A stretch of 22,332 nt of DNA from positions 1 to 22,332 of the forward strand of contig JBCNNW010000070.1 in NCBI GenBank assembly GCA_039594205.1, read 5' to 3'. The notes under the pieces were generated by a model. The model was not told the origin of the DNA. It ran no database searches and saw only the letters and a list, made by a program, of their open reading frames with translations. The stretch comes from Pseudescherichia sp039594205. GTDB taxonomy: Bacteria; Pseudomonadota; Gammaproteobacteria; Enterobacterales; Enterobacteriaceae. Positions 6,288-15,173 of the stretch are shown here, in pieces (positions within the stretch are counted from its first letter, which is position 1; every line of letters begins with the position of its first letter). The translations under genes were made by a program, and so were the position numbers.

Positions 6288-6743
6288 ATGAAAAACAGAA
6301 CGTTGATTATGGTGTTAATAATGCTGGGTGCGCCTGGGATAGCCACCGCGTCAGGTTATGATCTGGCTGTGTCAGAATATAACTTTGCGGTAAATGAATT
6401 GAGTAAAACGTCATACAATCAGGCTGCGATAATTGGCCAGGATGGTACCAATAATAGCGCCCAGCTACGCCAGGATGGGTCTAAAATGCACGCTGTTATC
6501 TCCCAGGAAGGGGCAAATAACCGGGCAAAGATCGATCAGGCAGGAGCTTATAACTTTGCGTATATCGACCAGTCAGGCAGCGCTAATGACGCGAGTATAA
6601 CGCAAGGTGCATATGGTAATACCGCAATGATTATCCAGAAAGGTTCGGGTAACAAAGCGAATATTACCCAATATGGTACGCAAAAAACGGCAGTTGTAGT
6701 GCAGAGGCAATCACAAATGGCTATTCGCGTTATTCAACGCTAA
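6288..6743 (+). CDS. csgB: Minor curlin nucleator CsgB
   Basis: CsgB sits on the cell surface and nucleates CsgA into amyloid fibres. The 151-residue precursor equals E. coli in length. A signal peptide of about 21 residues ends near IATAS. The mature part carries five curlin repeats rich in Gln and Asn (for example AQLRQDGSKMHAVISQEGANN and AMIIQKGSGNKANITQYGTQ). The C-terminal repeat ending MAIRVIQR has the positive residues known to attach CsgB to the cell. The ribosome site is CAGGTGAC ahead of ATG. csgA follows after 42 bp. Confidence 0.98.
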   Translation: MKNRTLIMVLIMLGAPGIATASGYDLAVSEYNFAVNELSKTSYNQAAIIGQDGTNNSAQLRQDGSKMHAVISQEGANNRAKIDQAGAYNFAYIDQSGSANDASITQGAYGNTAMIIQKGSGNKANITQYGTQKTAVVVQRQSQMAIRVIQR

Positions 6744-6785
6744 ATCCATTGTGAATCAAATATATCAATCCGATGGGAGTTAACC

Positions 6786-7220
6786 ATGAAATTCATTAAA
6801 GTGGCAGCATTGGCAGCGATCGTTATTTCAGGCAGCGCTTTCGCAGGTTCTGTTGGTCAGTATGGTGGTGGCAGCTACGGCGGCCCGAACTCTGAATTAA
6901 GTATTTTCCAGTACGGCAGCAATAACTCCGCGCTGGCTCTGCAGACCGATGCTCGTGACTCCGATCTGACCGTGACTCAGCATGGCTCACGTAACGCCGC
7001 AGACGTTGGCCAGGGTTCTGATGACAGCTCTATTACTCTGTCACAGAACGGTTCCCGTAACAACGCCACTCTCGATCAGTGGAACAGCCGCCACTCTGAT
7101 ATCGATGTACGCCAGTACGGTACAGCGAACGGCGCACTGGTTAACCAGACCGCTTCTCAGTCTTATGTAGAAGTGCGTCAGGTTGGCTACGGCAACAACG
7201 CAACGGCTAACCAGTACTAA
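6786..7220 (+). CDS. csgA: Major curlin subunit CsgA
   Basis: CsgA is the main amyloid subunit of curli. The 144-residue precursor has a Sec signal (residues 1-20, ending GSAFA), a short Gly-rich secretion segment, and five curlin repeats: R1 36-58, R2 59-80, R3 81-103, R4 104-125, R5 126-144. Each has the X6-QXGX2NX10 pattern. It is seven residues shorter than E. coli CsgA, all lost from the Gly-rich N-terminal segment. Several residues that act as amyloid gatekeepers in E. coli differ here (see findings). GGGAG precedes the ATG. A strong terminator follows 16 bp after the stop. Confidence 0.98.
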   Translation: MKFIKVAALAAIVISGSAFAGSVGQYGGGSYGGPNSELSIFQYGSNNSALALQTDARDSDLTVTQHGSRNAADVGQGSDDSSITLSQNGSRNNATLDQWNSRHSDIDVRQYGTANGALVNQTASQSYVEVRQVGYGNNATANQY

Positions 7221-7236
7221 TCATATCTGGTGCGGA

Positions 7237-7263
7237 AAAACAGGGCTTCGGCCCTGTTTTTTT
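7237..7263 (+). terminator. Rho-independent terminator between csgA and csgC
   Basis: AAAACAGGGC, tetraloop TTCG, GCCCTGTTTT with the T-run continuing to 7263. The stem, stable UUCG loop and T-tract make it a strong terminator. It ends 14 bp before csgC, so csgC would be reached only by readthrough or from another start. Confidence 0.9.
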
Positions 7264-7277
7264 ATCAGGAGGCCGCC

Positions 7278-7601
7278 ATGCACCCCTTACTTTTCGTTGC
7301 CGCGCTGGCCAGCCAGATTACCTTTCTGACCGAGCGCCAGCAGGATATCTATACCATTACCCCCCAGGTCGTTGTCAGCCAACCCTGCATTTGTCAAATT
7401 CAGATCCTCACCGTGCACGCGGGCGTCAGCGGGCAGAGCAATACTCAGCAGCGAAAGACCCTGGCGCTGCAGGCTAATCAACCTACAAAACTTGCTCGCC
7501 TAAGCATGAACATCTCGCCAAAAGATACGGTCAAAGTTGTCGTGACAGTGACCGACGGCGACGCCCTGCACCTCGTGCAGCAGTGGCCACCTGAACAATA
7601 A
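7278..7601 (+). CDS. csgC: Periplasmic curli amyloid inhibitor CsgC
   Basis: CsgC is a small immunoglobulin-like periplasmic protein that keeps CsgA from forming amyloid before export. The protein has 107 residues; E. coli CsgC has 110. The short signal (MHPLLFVAALA) and the C-x-C motif, Cys37 and Cys39 in SQPCICQIQ, are present. The C-terminal NISPKDTVKVVVTVTDG and HLVQQWPP match E. coli well, while residues 50-75 are more divergent. I chose the ATG at 7278 because CAGGAGG lies just before it; an upstream extension would read through the terminator. Confidence 0.93.
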   Translation: MHPLLFVAALASQITFLTERQQDIYTITPQVVVSQPCICQIQILTVHAGVSGQSNTQQRKTLALQANQPTKLARLSMNISPKDTVKVVVTVTDGDALHLVQQWPPEQ

Positions 7602-7688
7602 ATCAGCAATATTCAGTGTAAAATCAACTTGCTGGATCGCTATACTGTCTGGCCGATCGCCGTGTATTTTCTCCCGCCTGCCACACAC

Positions 7689-7697
7689 TGCTATACA
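7689..7697 (+). promoter_or_regulatory. Candidate extended -10 for ymdB-clsC
   Basis: TGCTATACA is an extended -10 about 35 bases before the ymdB ATG. No good -35 is seen 17 bases upstream. An earlier TATACT at 7641-7646 is an alternative. E. coli has ymdA in this gap; no such gene fits in the 130 bp here. Confidence 0.4.
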
Positions 7698-7731
7698 CTT
7701 AGTTGAAAGCGATGAGATAAGAGAGGCAAAT

Positions 7732-8274
7732 ATGCAATCGCGTATGGAGGTTGTTCAGGGTGACATCACGACGTTACAGGTCGATGTCATTGTTAATGCG
7801 GCTAATCCCTCCTTAATGGGTGGAGGCGGCGTCGATGGCGCTATCCACCGTGCCGCCGGGCCAGCGCTGCTGGCCGCCTGTAAAGCCGTGCGGGAGCAGC
7901 AGGGCGAGTGTCCGCCAGGGCATGCCGTGATTACCCTTGCCGGAGCGCTACCGGCGAAGGCGGTGATCCACACCGTGGGGCCAGTCTGGCGCGGCGGGGA
8001 AGAGCACGAGCAGCGACTGCTGGAAGACGCTTACCGTAATAGCCTGAAGCTGGCCGAGGCCAACGGCTATCACTCTGTAGCCTTTCCGGCAATTAGCACG
8101 GGCGTTTACGGTTTTCCTAAGCCTGCAGCCGCGGAAATCGCTGTCGCTACGGTTTCGGATTATCTAACCCGGCATCCGTCGATTGGTCAGGTATACTTTG
8201 TCTGCTATGACGATGAAAATACCCGACTTTATCAACGACTCCTCACCCAGCAGGATGACGAACCAGATGCATAA
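7732..8274 (+). CDS. ymdB: O-acetyl-ADP-ribose deacetylase / RNase III regulator YmdB
   Basis: YmdB is a macrodomain protein that hydrolyses O-acetyl-ADP-ribose and, in E. coli, also binds and restrains RNase III. The protein has 180 residues (177 in E. coli). Macrodomain signatures are VNAANPSLMGGGGVDGAIH, with Asn25 and Asp35 matching the catalytic residues, and AFPAISTGVYGFP near residue 125. GAGAGG precedes the ATG. The last 8 bases overlap the start of clsC, indicating coupled translation. Confidence 0.95.
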   Translation: MQSRMEVVQGDITTLQVDVIVNAANPSLMGGGGVDGAIHRAAGPALLAACKAVREQQGECPPGHAVITLAGALPAKAVIHTVGPVWRGGEEHEQRLLEDAYRNSLKLAEANGYHSVAFPAISTGVYGFPKPAAAEIAVATVSDYLTRHPSIGQVYFVCYDDENTRLYQRLLTQQDDEPDA

Positions 8275-9694
8275 TACGCGGCTGGGGCGTGCTATCGCCC
8301 CGGCCCGTGCGGCCCATCCCGATGCGTGCGGCATTCTGGCGCTGGATGACAGTCTCGATGCCTTTGCTGCCCGCTACCGGTTGATTGAGATGGCCGAGCG
8401 TACTCTGGACATTCAGTACTATATCTGGGAAGACGATATGTCCGGGCGGCTACTGCTGTCACAGCTCCTGAAGGCGGCCCGGCGCGGTGTGACGATCCGT
8501 CTGCTGCTGGATGATAACAACACCCAGGGACTGGACGATATTCTCCGCAAGCTCAATGCCCATGCCAATATCGATGTTCGTCTGTTTAACCCTTTCTCGT
8601 TTCGCCTCTTCAGAGCGCTGGGCTACCTGACCGACTTCACCCGCCTTAACCGGCGCATGCACAATAAAAGCTTCACCGCCGATGAAGAGGTGACTATCGT
8701 GGGCGGCAGAAATATTGGCGACGCCTACTTTGGTGCAGGGGAGCAGCCGCTCTTCTCCGATCTTGACGTGCTGGCGATTGGCCCGGTGGTCAGCGACGTC
8801 GTCGCTGACTTCGAACGCTACTGGACCTGCCAGTCGGTTTCGACGCTTGAGAAAGTGCTCGATATTAAAGATGACGATATCGACGGCAAGATTCAGGTGC
8901 CCGAGTCCTGGTATAACGATGAGACGGCGCGGCGCTATCTCTCCAAGCTTGAAACGACCCAATTTTCCACCCGGCTTGAGGCGGGGACACTGCCTATGCT
9001 GTGGGCCAAAACTCGTCTGCTGAGCGACGATCCGCGCAAAGGGCAGGGCAGGGCGCGCGAGCATACCCTGCTGCCGCAGCGCCTGGTGAAGGTGATGGGG
9101 ATGCCGCAGGAGCAGATTGATATCATCTCCGCCTATTTTGTCCCAACGCGCGCTGGCGTCGCGCAGCTGCTGCAGATGGTGCGCAAGGGGGTGAAAATTG
9201 CCATCCTGACCAATTCGCTGGCGGCGAACGATGTCGCGGTGGTGCACGCAGGCTATGCGCGCTGGCGGAAAAAGCTGCTGCGCCACGGCGTAGCCCTGTA
9301 TGAGCTAAAACCGACCCGTGAAGGAGGAAGGCACATTCACGATCGCGGCCTGACGGGTAACTCTGGATCCAGTCTGCATGCCAAGACTTTCAGCATTGAT
9401 GGCGCGAAGGTGTTTATCGGCTCGTTTAACTTTGATCCGCGTTCGGCCATGCTCAACACTGAGATGGGATTTGTGATTGAGAGCGAGCCGCTGGCGAAGG
9501 TGATCCACAAACGTTTTCAGCAGAGCCAGCGCGATGCGGCGTGGGAGCTGCGCCTTGACCGCTGGGGGCGAATTAACTGGATCGACACTCAGGACGGTCA
9601 GGAGAGAGTATTAAAGAAGGAGCCGAAAACACGCTTCTGGCAGCGAATGCTGGTGCGATTAGCATCCCGGCTGCCGGTGGAGTGGCTCCTCTAG
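8267..9694 (+). CDS. clsC: Cardiolipin synthase C
   Basis: ClsC makes cardiolipin from phosphatidylethanolamine and phosphatidylglycerol at the inner membrane; in E. coli it needs YmdB for good activity. The chosen 475-residue form (E. coli 473) has two phospholipase-D HKD motifs: His132, Lys134, Asp139 (MHNKSFTAD) and His371, Lys373, Asp378 (LHAKTFSID). I chose the ATG at 8267, which overlaps the ymdB stop in ATGCATAA and has AGGA 11 bases upstream. In-frame ATGs further up (8255 and earlier) would run far into ymdB. The stop is 2 bp from the converging opgC stop. Confidence 0.93.
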   Translation: MHNTRLGRAIAPARAAHPDACGILALDDSLDAFAARYRLIEMAERTLDIQYYIWEDDMSGRLLLSQLLKAARRGVTIRLLLDDNNTQGLDDILRKLNAHANIDVRLFNPFSFRLFRALGYLTDFTRLNRRMHNKSFTADEEVTIVGGRNIGDAYFGAGEQPLFSDLDVLAIGPVVSDVVADFERYWTCQSVSTLEKVLDIKDDDIDGKIQVPESWYNDETARRYLSKLETTQFSTRLEAGTLPMLWAKTRLLSDDPRKGQGRAREHTLLPQRLVKVMGMPQEQIDIISAYFVPTRAGVAQLLQMVRKGVKIAILTNSLAANDVAVVHAGYARWRKKLLRHGVALYELKPTREGGRHIHDRGLTGNSGSSLHAKTFSIDGAKVFIGSFNFDPRSAMLNTEMGFVIESEPLAKVIHKRFQQSQRDAAWELRLDRWGRINWIDTQDGQERVLKKEPKTRFWQRMLVRLASRLPVEWLL

Positions 9695-9696
9695 GG

Positions 9697-10857
9697 CTAG
9701 TTTTGCACCTGTTTCGGCTGCGCTTTAGCCGCTTCAGGCTTGCCGGAGAAGAGAAAACGCAGCAGCGGTATCCGCAAATGCACTTCATAGAGCGCAATTG
9801 CACAGCCCACCACAAAGATCAGCCCGCAGATAAAGCCCAGCGTATTCGACTGAATATGTGGGGTGATCCATGCGCCAAAGAGCAGGGTGAGCGGATGGTG
9901 CACGAGGTAGATAAACAGCGAGGCGTTAACGAAGTAGGTCACGCGGGATGACTGGAAGTTGAGCAGCCGGTGTCCCAGGGAAAAGACCACGTTCACCATC
10001 CATAGCCCCATTACCATAGTAATTACGCTCTCCGTCTCATACATCCATGCATCCCCGCTGCCGTAGCGCTGGTTCAACAGATAGGCGATAAAGGCCAGCG
10101 TCGCACCCAGGGCACAGCCCCATGATGGCGTGGTGAAGAGCGCCTTTAGCTTAGGCGTAATAAAGGTCAGCGCCCCCAGCACAAAAAATGGCAGGTAGAA
10201 CAGGGTCTGCATGACGGCAAAGTTGAACAGACCGTCGCTGAGGATCGGCGGATAGAGAACCAGCAGCGTGCGGCGCAGCGCGGCATACAGCACGCCAAGC
10301 AGCAAAAATAGCAGCGACAGCTTTGGCAGGGTGAGCTTGCTGAGCAGCGCGTCAGGATCCGCCGTTACCGCCTGCTTAAGCTTGCGAAAAAGCACCAGTC
10401 CCAGCGTTGTCAGTACGACCAGCACCAGCAAAAACCAGAGGTGGGAAATCAGATCCCATACTAAGGTATTATACTTGTCGTAAACAGAGAGGGTGTGCCA
10501 GCTGTCGGCCTGGCCTTTGACGTGCTGCAACATCAAAAATTGTGGCAGCGTTAACAGCGGGATCGCGGTCAGCATCGGGATGCCAACGCGTTCGACGCGC
10601 ACTTTCCACCAGCGCTTCATGGGATAGCGCAGATAGAGCATATAAGAGAAGTACCCCGAGATGACAAAGAAGACCTGCATCCGGAAAGCGTGGATAAAGT
10701 CATTAAACAGGGTCAGCCACCACGATGGCGTAGCGCTGTTTACGTGCCAGACGTGGCTTGAGTAGATCAATGAGATATGAAAGGGGATGCCTAACAGCAT
10801 CAGCCACGCGCGAATGGAGTCCAGAAAGTATTCGCGCTGTGCGGGTAGTTTACTCAT
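9697..10857 (-). CDS. opgC: Glucans biosynthesis protein C (succinyl transferase)
   Basis: OpgC adds succinyl groups to osmoregulated periplasmic glucans. The 386-residue protein (385 in E. coli) belongs to the membrane acyltransferase-3 family, with about ten membrane segments. Family features include the N-terminal REYFLDSIRAWLMLLGIPFH with its conserved histidine, and the FFVISGY segment. The region around residues 160-185 (QAVTADPDALLSKLT) and the C-terminal tail differ most from E. coli. GGAG precedes the ATG. It diverges from opgGH, sharing a 253-bp control region, and converges on clsC with only 2 bp between stops and no visible terminator. Confidence 0.96.
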   Translation of the reverse strand: MSKLPAQREYFLDSIRAWLMLLGIPFHISLIYSSHVWHVNSATPSWWLTLFNDFIHAFRMQVFFVISGYFSYMLYLRYPMKRWWKVRVERVGIPMLTAIPLLTLPQFLMLQHVKGQADSWHTLSVYDKYNTLVWDLISHLWFLLVLVVLTTLGLVLFRKLKQAVTADPDALLSKLTLPKLSLLFLLLGVLYAALRRTLLVLYPPILSDGLFNFAVMQTLFYLPFFVLGALTFITPKLKALFTTPSWGCALGATLAFIAYLLNQRYGSGDAWMYETESVITMVMGLWMVNVVFSLGHRLLNFQSSRVTYFVNASLFIYLVHHPLTLLFGAWITPHIQSNTLGFICGLIFVVGCAIALYEVHLRIPLLRFLFSGKPEAAKAQPKQVQN

Positions 10858-11034
10858 ATCACTCCGTACAATATCAGACTTATCGTCTTATCCCTAAGAC
10901 CAGTTATGATTACATTCGTTGGCAACCCTACACTAAGCGCAGCGACCTGTCTCCAGGACAAACGCGTAATTGGCAAGGTGTTGCTTTTATTTGCTTATCC
11001 ACTGAGCCAGCCGCCGAACAAAGCGGGGATTAAG

Positions 11035-11064
11035 TTGTCGGATTGCGTGAAATACCATTAAAAT
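11035..11064 (+). promoter_or_regulatory. Candidate sigma-70 promoter of opgGH
   Basis: TTGTCG (11035-11040), 18 bases, TAAAAT (11059-11064). The start point would be near 11071, about 40 bases before the opgG ATG. An imperfect palindrome, AAAT-a-GATC-g-GATC-g-ATTT, spans 11061-11079 across the start point and may be an operator. Confidence 0.4.
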
Positions 11065-11110
11065 AGATCGGATCGATTTAAGCACACAAAGGGGGAAGTG
11101 CTTAGTTATT

Positions 11111-12664
11111 ATGAAACATAATCTACAAGTGATGAAAATGCGTTGGTTAGGCGCAGCGGTGCTGTTATCCCTGTACTCGTCATCGGGTTGGGCCTTTAAC
11201 ATCGATGACGTAGCAAAACAGGCACAGTCATTAGCCGCAAAAGGCTATGAAGCCCCGAAAAGCAACCTGCCCTCTGTGTTCCGTGACATGAAGTACGCGG
11301 ACTATCAACAGATTCAGTTCAATCACGACAAAGCGTACTGGAACAACGTTAAGACCCCATTCAAGCTTGAATTCTATCACCAGGGTATGTACTTCGACCT
11401 GCCGGTGACCGTCAATGAAGTGACGGCGACGGCGGTTCATAAGATCAAATACAGCCCGGACTACTTCAACTTTGGCAACGTCCAGCATGACAAGGACACG
11501 GTCAAAGATTTAGGCTTCGCCGGCTTCAAGGTTCTCTACCCTATCAACAGCAAAGACAAGAACGACGAAATTGTCAGCATGCTGGGGGCGAGCTACTTCC
11601 GCGTCATTGGGGCCGGGCAGGTTTACGGCCTCTCCGCCCGCGGCCTCGCCATCGACACTGCGCTGCCGTCCGGCGAAGAGTTCCCGCACTTCCGCGAGTT
11701 CTGGGTTGAGCGTCCAAAACCCACTGACAAACGCCTGACTATCTATGCTCTGCTGGATTCGCCACGCGCAACCGGTGCCTACCGGTTTGTGGTGATCCCT
11801 GGCCGTGACACCGTGGTGGACGTGCAGTCTAAAGTCTACCTGCGCGATAAGGTCGGTAAGCTGGGCGTTGCGCCGCTGACCAGCATGTTCCTCTTTGGGC
11901 CAAACCAGCCGTCACCGGCGACCAACTTCCGCCCGGAGCTGCATGACTCCAACGGTCTCTCTATGCATGCCGGTAACGGGGAGTGGATCTGGCGTCCGCT
12001 GAACAACCCAAAACACCTCGCCGTGAGCAGCTATGCCATGGAGAACCCGCAGGGCTTTGGCCTGTTGCAGCGTGGCCGCGAGTTTAGCCGCTTCGAAGAT
12101 ATCGACGATCGCTACGATCAGCGTCCGAGCGCCTGGGTAACACCGCAGGGCGAGTGGGGCAAAGGGAAAATCGAGCTGGTTGAGATCCCGACCAACGATG
12201 AGACCAACGACAACATCGTTGCCTACTGGACGCCGGATCAGCTGCCGGAAGCCGGTAAAGAGATGAACTTTAAGTACACCATCACCTTTAGCCGCGATGA
12301 AGACAAACTGCACGCTCCGGATAACGCCTGGGTTACGCAGACGCGCCGCTCAACCGGCGATGTTAAACAGTCTAATCTGATCCGCCAGCCGGATGGTACC
12401 CTGGCATTTATCGTCGACTTCACCGGAGAAGAGATGAAAAAGCTGCCGCAGGACACTCCGGTTACTGCTCAGGTCAGCATCGGTGATAACGGTGAAATCG
12501 TTGAAAACGTTGTGCGCTATAACCCGGTCACTCAGGGATGGCGTTTAACCTTACGCCTTAAGGTTAAAGACCAGAAAAAGACGACCGATATGCGTGCTGC
12601 GCTGGTGAATGCCGAGCAGCCGCTGAGTGAAACCTGGAGCTATCAGCTACCTGCCAATGAATAA
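11111..12664 (+). CDS. opgG: Periplasmic glucans biosynthesis protein G
   Basis: OpgG is a periplasmic protein needed to make and branch the beta-glucan chains produced by OpgH. From the first ATG it has 517 residues. The signal peptide ends in SSGWA before FNIDD. The mature protein is nearly colinear with E. coli OpgG, including YSPDYFNFGNVQHDKDT and SFAMEN-type segments around residue 320. The exact start is uncertain: ATG 11111 has GGGGGAAG 12 bases upstream, while GTG 11129 and ATG 11132 give the 511-residue form usually listed in E. coli. The stop overlaps the opgH start by 8 bases. Confidence 0.96.
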   Translation: MKHNLQVMKMRWLGAAVLLSLYSSSGWAFNIDDVAKQAQSLAAKGYEAPKSNLPSVFRDMKYADYQQIQFNHDKAYWNNVKTPFKLEFYHQGMYFDLPVTVNEVTATAVHKIKYSPDYFNFGNVQHDKDTVKDLGFAGFKVLYPINSKDKNDEIVSMLGASYFRVIGAGQVYGLSARGLAIDTALPSGEEFPHFREFWVERPKPTDKRLTIYALLDSPRATGAYRFVVIPGRDTVVDVQSKVYLRDKVGKLGVAPLTSMFLFGPNQPSPATNFRPELHDSNGLSMHAGNGEWIWRPLNNPKHLAVSSYAMENPQGFGLLQRGREFSRFEDIDDRYDQRPSAWVTPQGEWGKGKIELVEIPTNDETNDNIVAYWTPDQLPEAGKEMNFKYTITFSRDEDKLHAPDNAWVTQTRRSTGDVKQSNLIRQPDGTLAFIVDFTGEEMKKLPQDTPVTAQVSIGDNGEIVENVVRYNPVTQGWRLTLRLKVKDQKKTTDMRAALVNAEQPLSETWSYQLPANE

Positions 12665-15164
12665 GACAACTGAATATATCGACGCGCTGTCGCTTTCCGC
12701 TGACGGGAAAGCAGCGCTGCCGACGACGGATCTGCGTGCCGTGCATGAAGCGTTGGACGCTGGGCATCGCCGCTATGAGCGGGATGATGACACGCCGCTG
12801 GGTTCAGTTCAGGCACGCCTTGAGCATGCCTGGCCGGATTCGCTGGCGGAAGGCCAACTGATCAAGGACGATGAAGGGCGTACCCAGCTGAAGGCAATGC
12901 CTGAAGCGAAGCGCTCCTCAATGTTCCCCGATCCATGGCGCACCAACCCGATCGGCCGCTTCTGGGACCGACTGCGTGGCCGTGACGTGCCGCCGCGCTA
13001 TCTCTCCCGTCTGACGAAAGAGCAGCAGGCGAGCGAGCAGAAGTGGCGTGCGGTGGGCTCTATCCGCCGCTACATTCTGCTGCTGCTGACCATTGCCCAG
13101 ACGGTGGTGGCGACCTGGTACATGAAAACCATTCTCCCGTACCAGGGATGGGCGCTGATCGCTCCGGAAGATATGATGGGTCAGGATCTGCTGGTCTCCT
13201 TTATGCAGCTTCTGCCCTATGTGTTGCAAACGGGGATCCTGATCCTCTTTGCGGTGCTCTTCTGCTGGGTGTCGGCGGGGTTCTGGACGGCGCTGATGGG
13301 CTTCCTTCAGCTGCTGATCGGTCGCGATAAATACAGCATTTCAGCCTCCACGGTGGGGGATGAAGCGCTTAATCCCCAGCACCGTACCGCATTGATCATG
13401 CCGATCTGTAACGAGGACGTTGACCGCGTCTTCGCCGGTCTGCGTGCAACCTGGGAGTCGGTGAAAGCGACCGGCAATGCCGAGCACTTTGATGTCTATA
13501 TCCTTAGCGACAGCTACAACCCTGATATCTGCGTGGCAGAGCAAAAGGCGTGGATGGAGCTGATCGCCGAGGTGCAGGGCGAAGGGCAGATCTTCTATCG
13601 CCGCCGTCGTCGTCGTGTGAAGCGCAAAAGCGGTAACATCGATGACTTCTGCCGCCGCTGGGGTAGTCAGTACAGCTACATGGTGGTGCTGGATGCGGAC
13701 TCCGTGATGACCGGCGACTGCCTGTGCGGTCTGGTGCGTCTGATGGAAGCTAACCCGAACGCCGGTATTATCCAGTCCTCGCCGCGTGCGTCCGGCATGG
13801 ATACCCTCTACGCGCGCTGCCAGCAGTTTGCTACCCGCGTTTACGGGCCGCTGTTTACCGCCGGTCTGCACTTCTGGCAGCTTGGGGAGTCCCACTACTG
13901 GGGTCATAACGCCATTATTCGCGTGCAGCCATTCATCGAGCACTGTGCGCTGGCCCCGCTGCCGGGCGAAGGCTCGTTTGCTGGCTCCATCCTCTCCCAC
14001 GACTTCGTGGAGGCGGCTCTGATGCGTCGTGCCGGTTGGGGGGTGTGGATCGCTTACGATCTGCCTGGCTCTTACGAGGAGCTGCCGCCGAACCTGCTGG
14101 ATGAGCTGAAACGTGACCGGCGCTGGTGCCACGGGAACCTGATGAACTTCCGGCTGTTCCTGGTAAAAGGGATGCACCCGGTGCACCGTGCAGTGTTCCT
14201 GACCGGGGTCATGTCCTACCTCTCTGCGCCGCTGTGGTTTATGTTCCTTGCGCTCTCAACGGCGCTGCAGGTAGTACATGCCCTGACCGAGCCGCAGTAC
14301 TTCCTGCAGCCACGTCAGCTGTTCCCGGTTTGGCCGCAGTGGCGTCCGGAGCTGGCGATCGCTCTGTTTGCTTCGACTATGGTGCTGCTGTTCCTGCCGA
14401 AGCTGCTGAGCATCATCCTTATCTGGTGTAAAGGGACGAAAGAGTACGGTGGCTTCCTGCGCGTAACGGCGTCGCTGCTGCTGGAGGTGTTGTTCTCCGT
14501 GCTGCTGGCTCCGGTGCGTATGCTGTTCCACACTGTATTCGTGGTCAGCGCGTTCCTCGGCTGGGAAGTGGTCTGGAACTCGCCGCAGCGTGACGATGAC
14601 TCGACCCCGTGGGGTGAGGCATTTATGCGCCACGGCTCACAGATGCTGCTGGGTCTGGTCTGGGCCATCGGCATGGCGTGGCTGGATCTGCGTTTCCTGT
14701 TCTGGCTGGCGCCGATTGTGGTCTCGCTGATCCTCTCCCCGTTTGTGTCGGTGATTTCGAGCCGGGCGACGGTGGGGCTGCGTACCAAGCGCTGGAAGTT
14801 GTTCCTGATCCCGGAAGAGTACTCCCCGCCGCAGGTGCTGGTAGATACCGACCGCTATCTGACGCTAAACCGCGCTCGGTCGCTGGAAAATGGCTTTATG
14901 CACGCGGTGTTTAACCCGTCGTATAACGCGCTGGCCACCGCCATGGCAACCGCCCGTCACCGGGCAAGCCAGGTGCTGGAGATTGCCCGCGACCGCCACG
15001 TTGAGCAGGCGCTGAACGAGACGCCGGATAAGCTCACCCGTGACCGTCGTCTGGTGCTGTTGAGCGATCCGGTGACAATGTCACGTATGCACTATCGGGT
15101 CTGGTCTTCGCCGGAGCGTTACTCCTCCTGGATTAGCGAATACGACGCGTTGAAGACGAAATAA
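12657..15164 (+). CDS. opgH: Glucan biosynthesis glucosyltransferase H
   Basis: OpgH is the inner-membrane glucosyltransferase that uses UDP-glucose to build the glucan backbone; in E. coli its N-terminus also restrains FtsZ when UDP-glucose is high. The protein has 835 residues (847 in E. coli). The GT2 domain (about residues 240-510) shows VLDADSVM, SHDFVEAALMRRAGW and KRDRRWCHGN, matching the D, DxD, D, R-x-x-RW pattern. About eight membrane segments flank it. The ATG overlaps the opgG stop (ATGAATAA). The C-terminus ends early after SSWISEYDALKTK, lacking the last dozen residues of E. coli. Confidence 0.96.
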   Translation: MNKTTEYIDALSLSADGKAALPTTDLRAVHEALDAGHRRYERDDDTPLGSVQARLEHAWPDSLAEGQLIKDDEGRTQLKAMPEAKRSSMFPDPWRTNPIGRFWDRLRGRDVPPRYLSRLTKEQQASEQKWRAVGSIRRYILLLLTIAQTVVATWYMKTILPYQGWALIAPEDMMGQDLLVSFMQLLPYVLQTGILILFAVLFCWVSAGFWTALMGFLQLLIGRDKYSISASTVGDEALNPQHRTALIMPICNEDVDRVFAGLRATWESVKATGNAEHFDVYILSDSYNPDICVAEQKAWMELIAEVQGEGQIFYRRRRRRVKRKSGNIDDFCRRWGSQYSYMVVLDADSVMTGDCLCGLVRLMEANPNAGIIQSSPRASGMDTLYARCQQFATRVYGPLFTAGLHFWQLGESHYWGHNAIIRVQPFIEHCALAPLPGEGSFAGSILSHDFVEAALMRRAGWGVWIAYDLPGSYEELPPNLLDELKRDRRWCHGNLMNFRLFLVKGMHPVHRAVFLTGVMSYLSAPLWFMFLALSTALQVVHALTEPQYFLQPRQLFPVWPQWRPELAIALFASTMVLLFLPKLLSIILIWCKGTKEYGGFLRVTASLLLEVLFSVLLAPVRMLFHTVFVVSAFLGWEVVWNSPQRDDDSTPWGEAFMRHGSQMLLGLVWAIGMAWLDLRFLFWLAPIVVSLILSPFVSVISSRATVGLRTKRWKLFLIPEEYSPPQVLVDTDRYLTLNRARSLENGFMHAVFNPSYNALATAMATARHRASQVLEIARDRHVEQALNETPDKLTRDRRLVLLSDPVTMSRMHYRVWSSPERYSSWISEYDALKTK

Positions 15165-15173
15165 GTTTGCAAC

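Noticed and set aside
8183..8266. Longer clsC form starting well inside ymdB
   Set aside because: It would add 28 residues not found in E. coli ClsC; the overlap start ATGCATAA at 8267 gives the right length.
8459..9286. 275-codon ORF on the minus strand
   Set aside because: Antisense shadow of clsC in GC-rich DNA; low-complexity make-up rich in His, Arg and Gln and no start signal.
13341..14186. 281-codon ORF on the minus strand
   Set aside because: Antisense shadow of opgH, which is fully conserved on the other strand.
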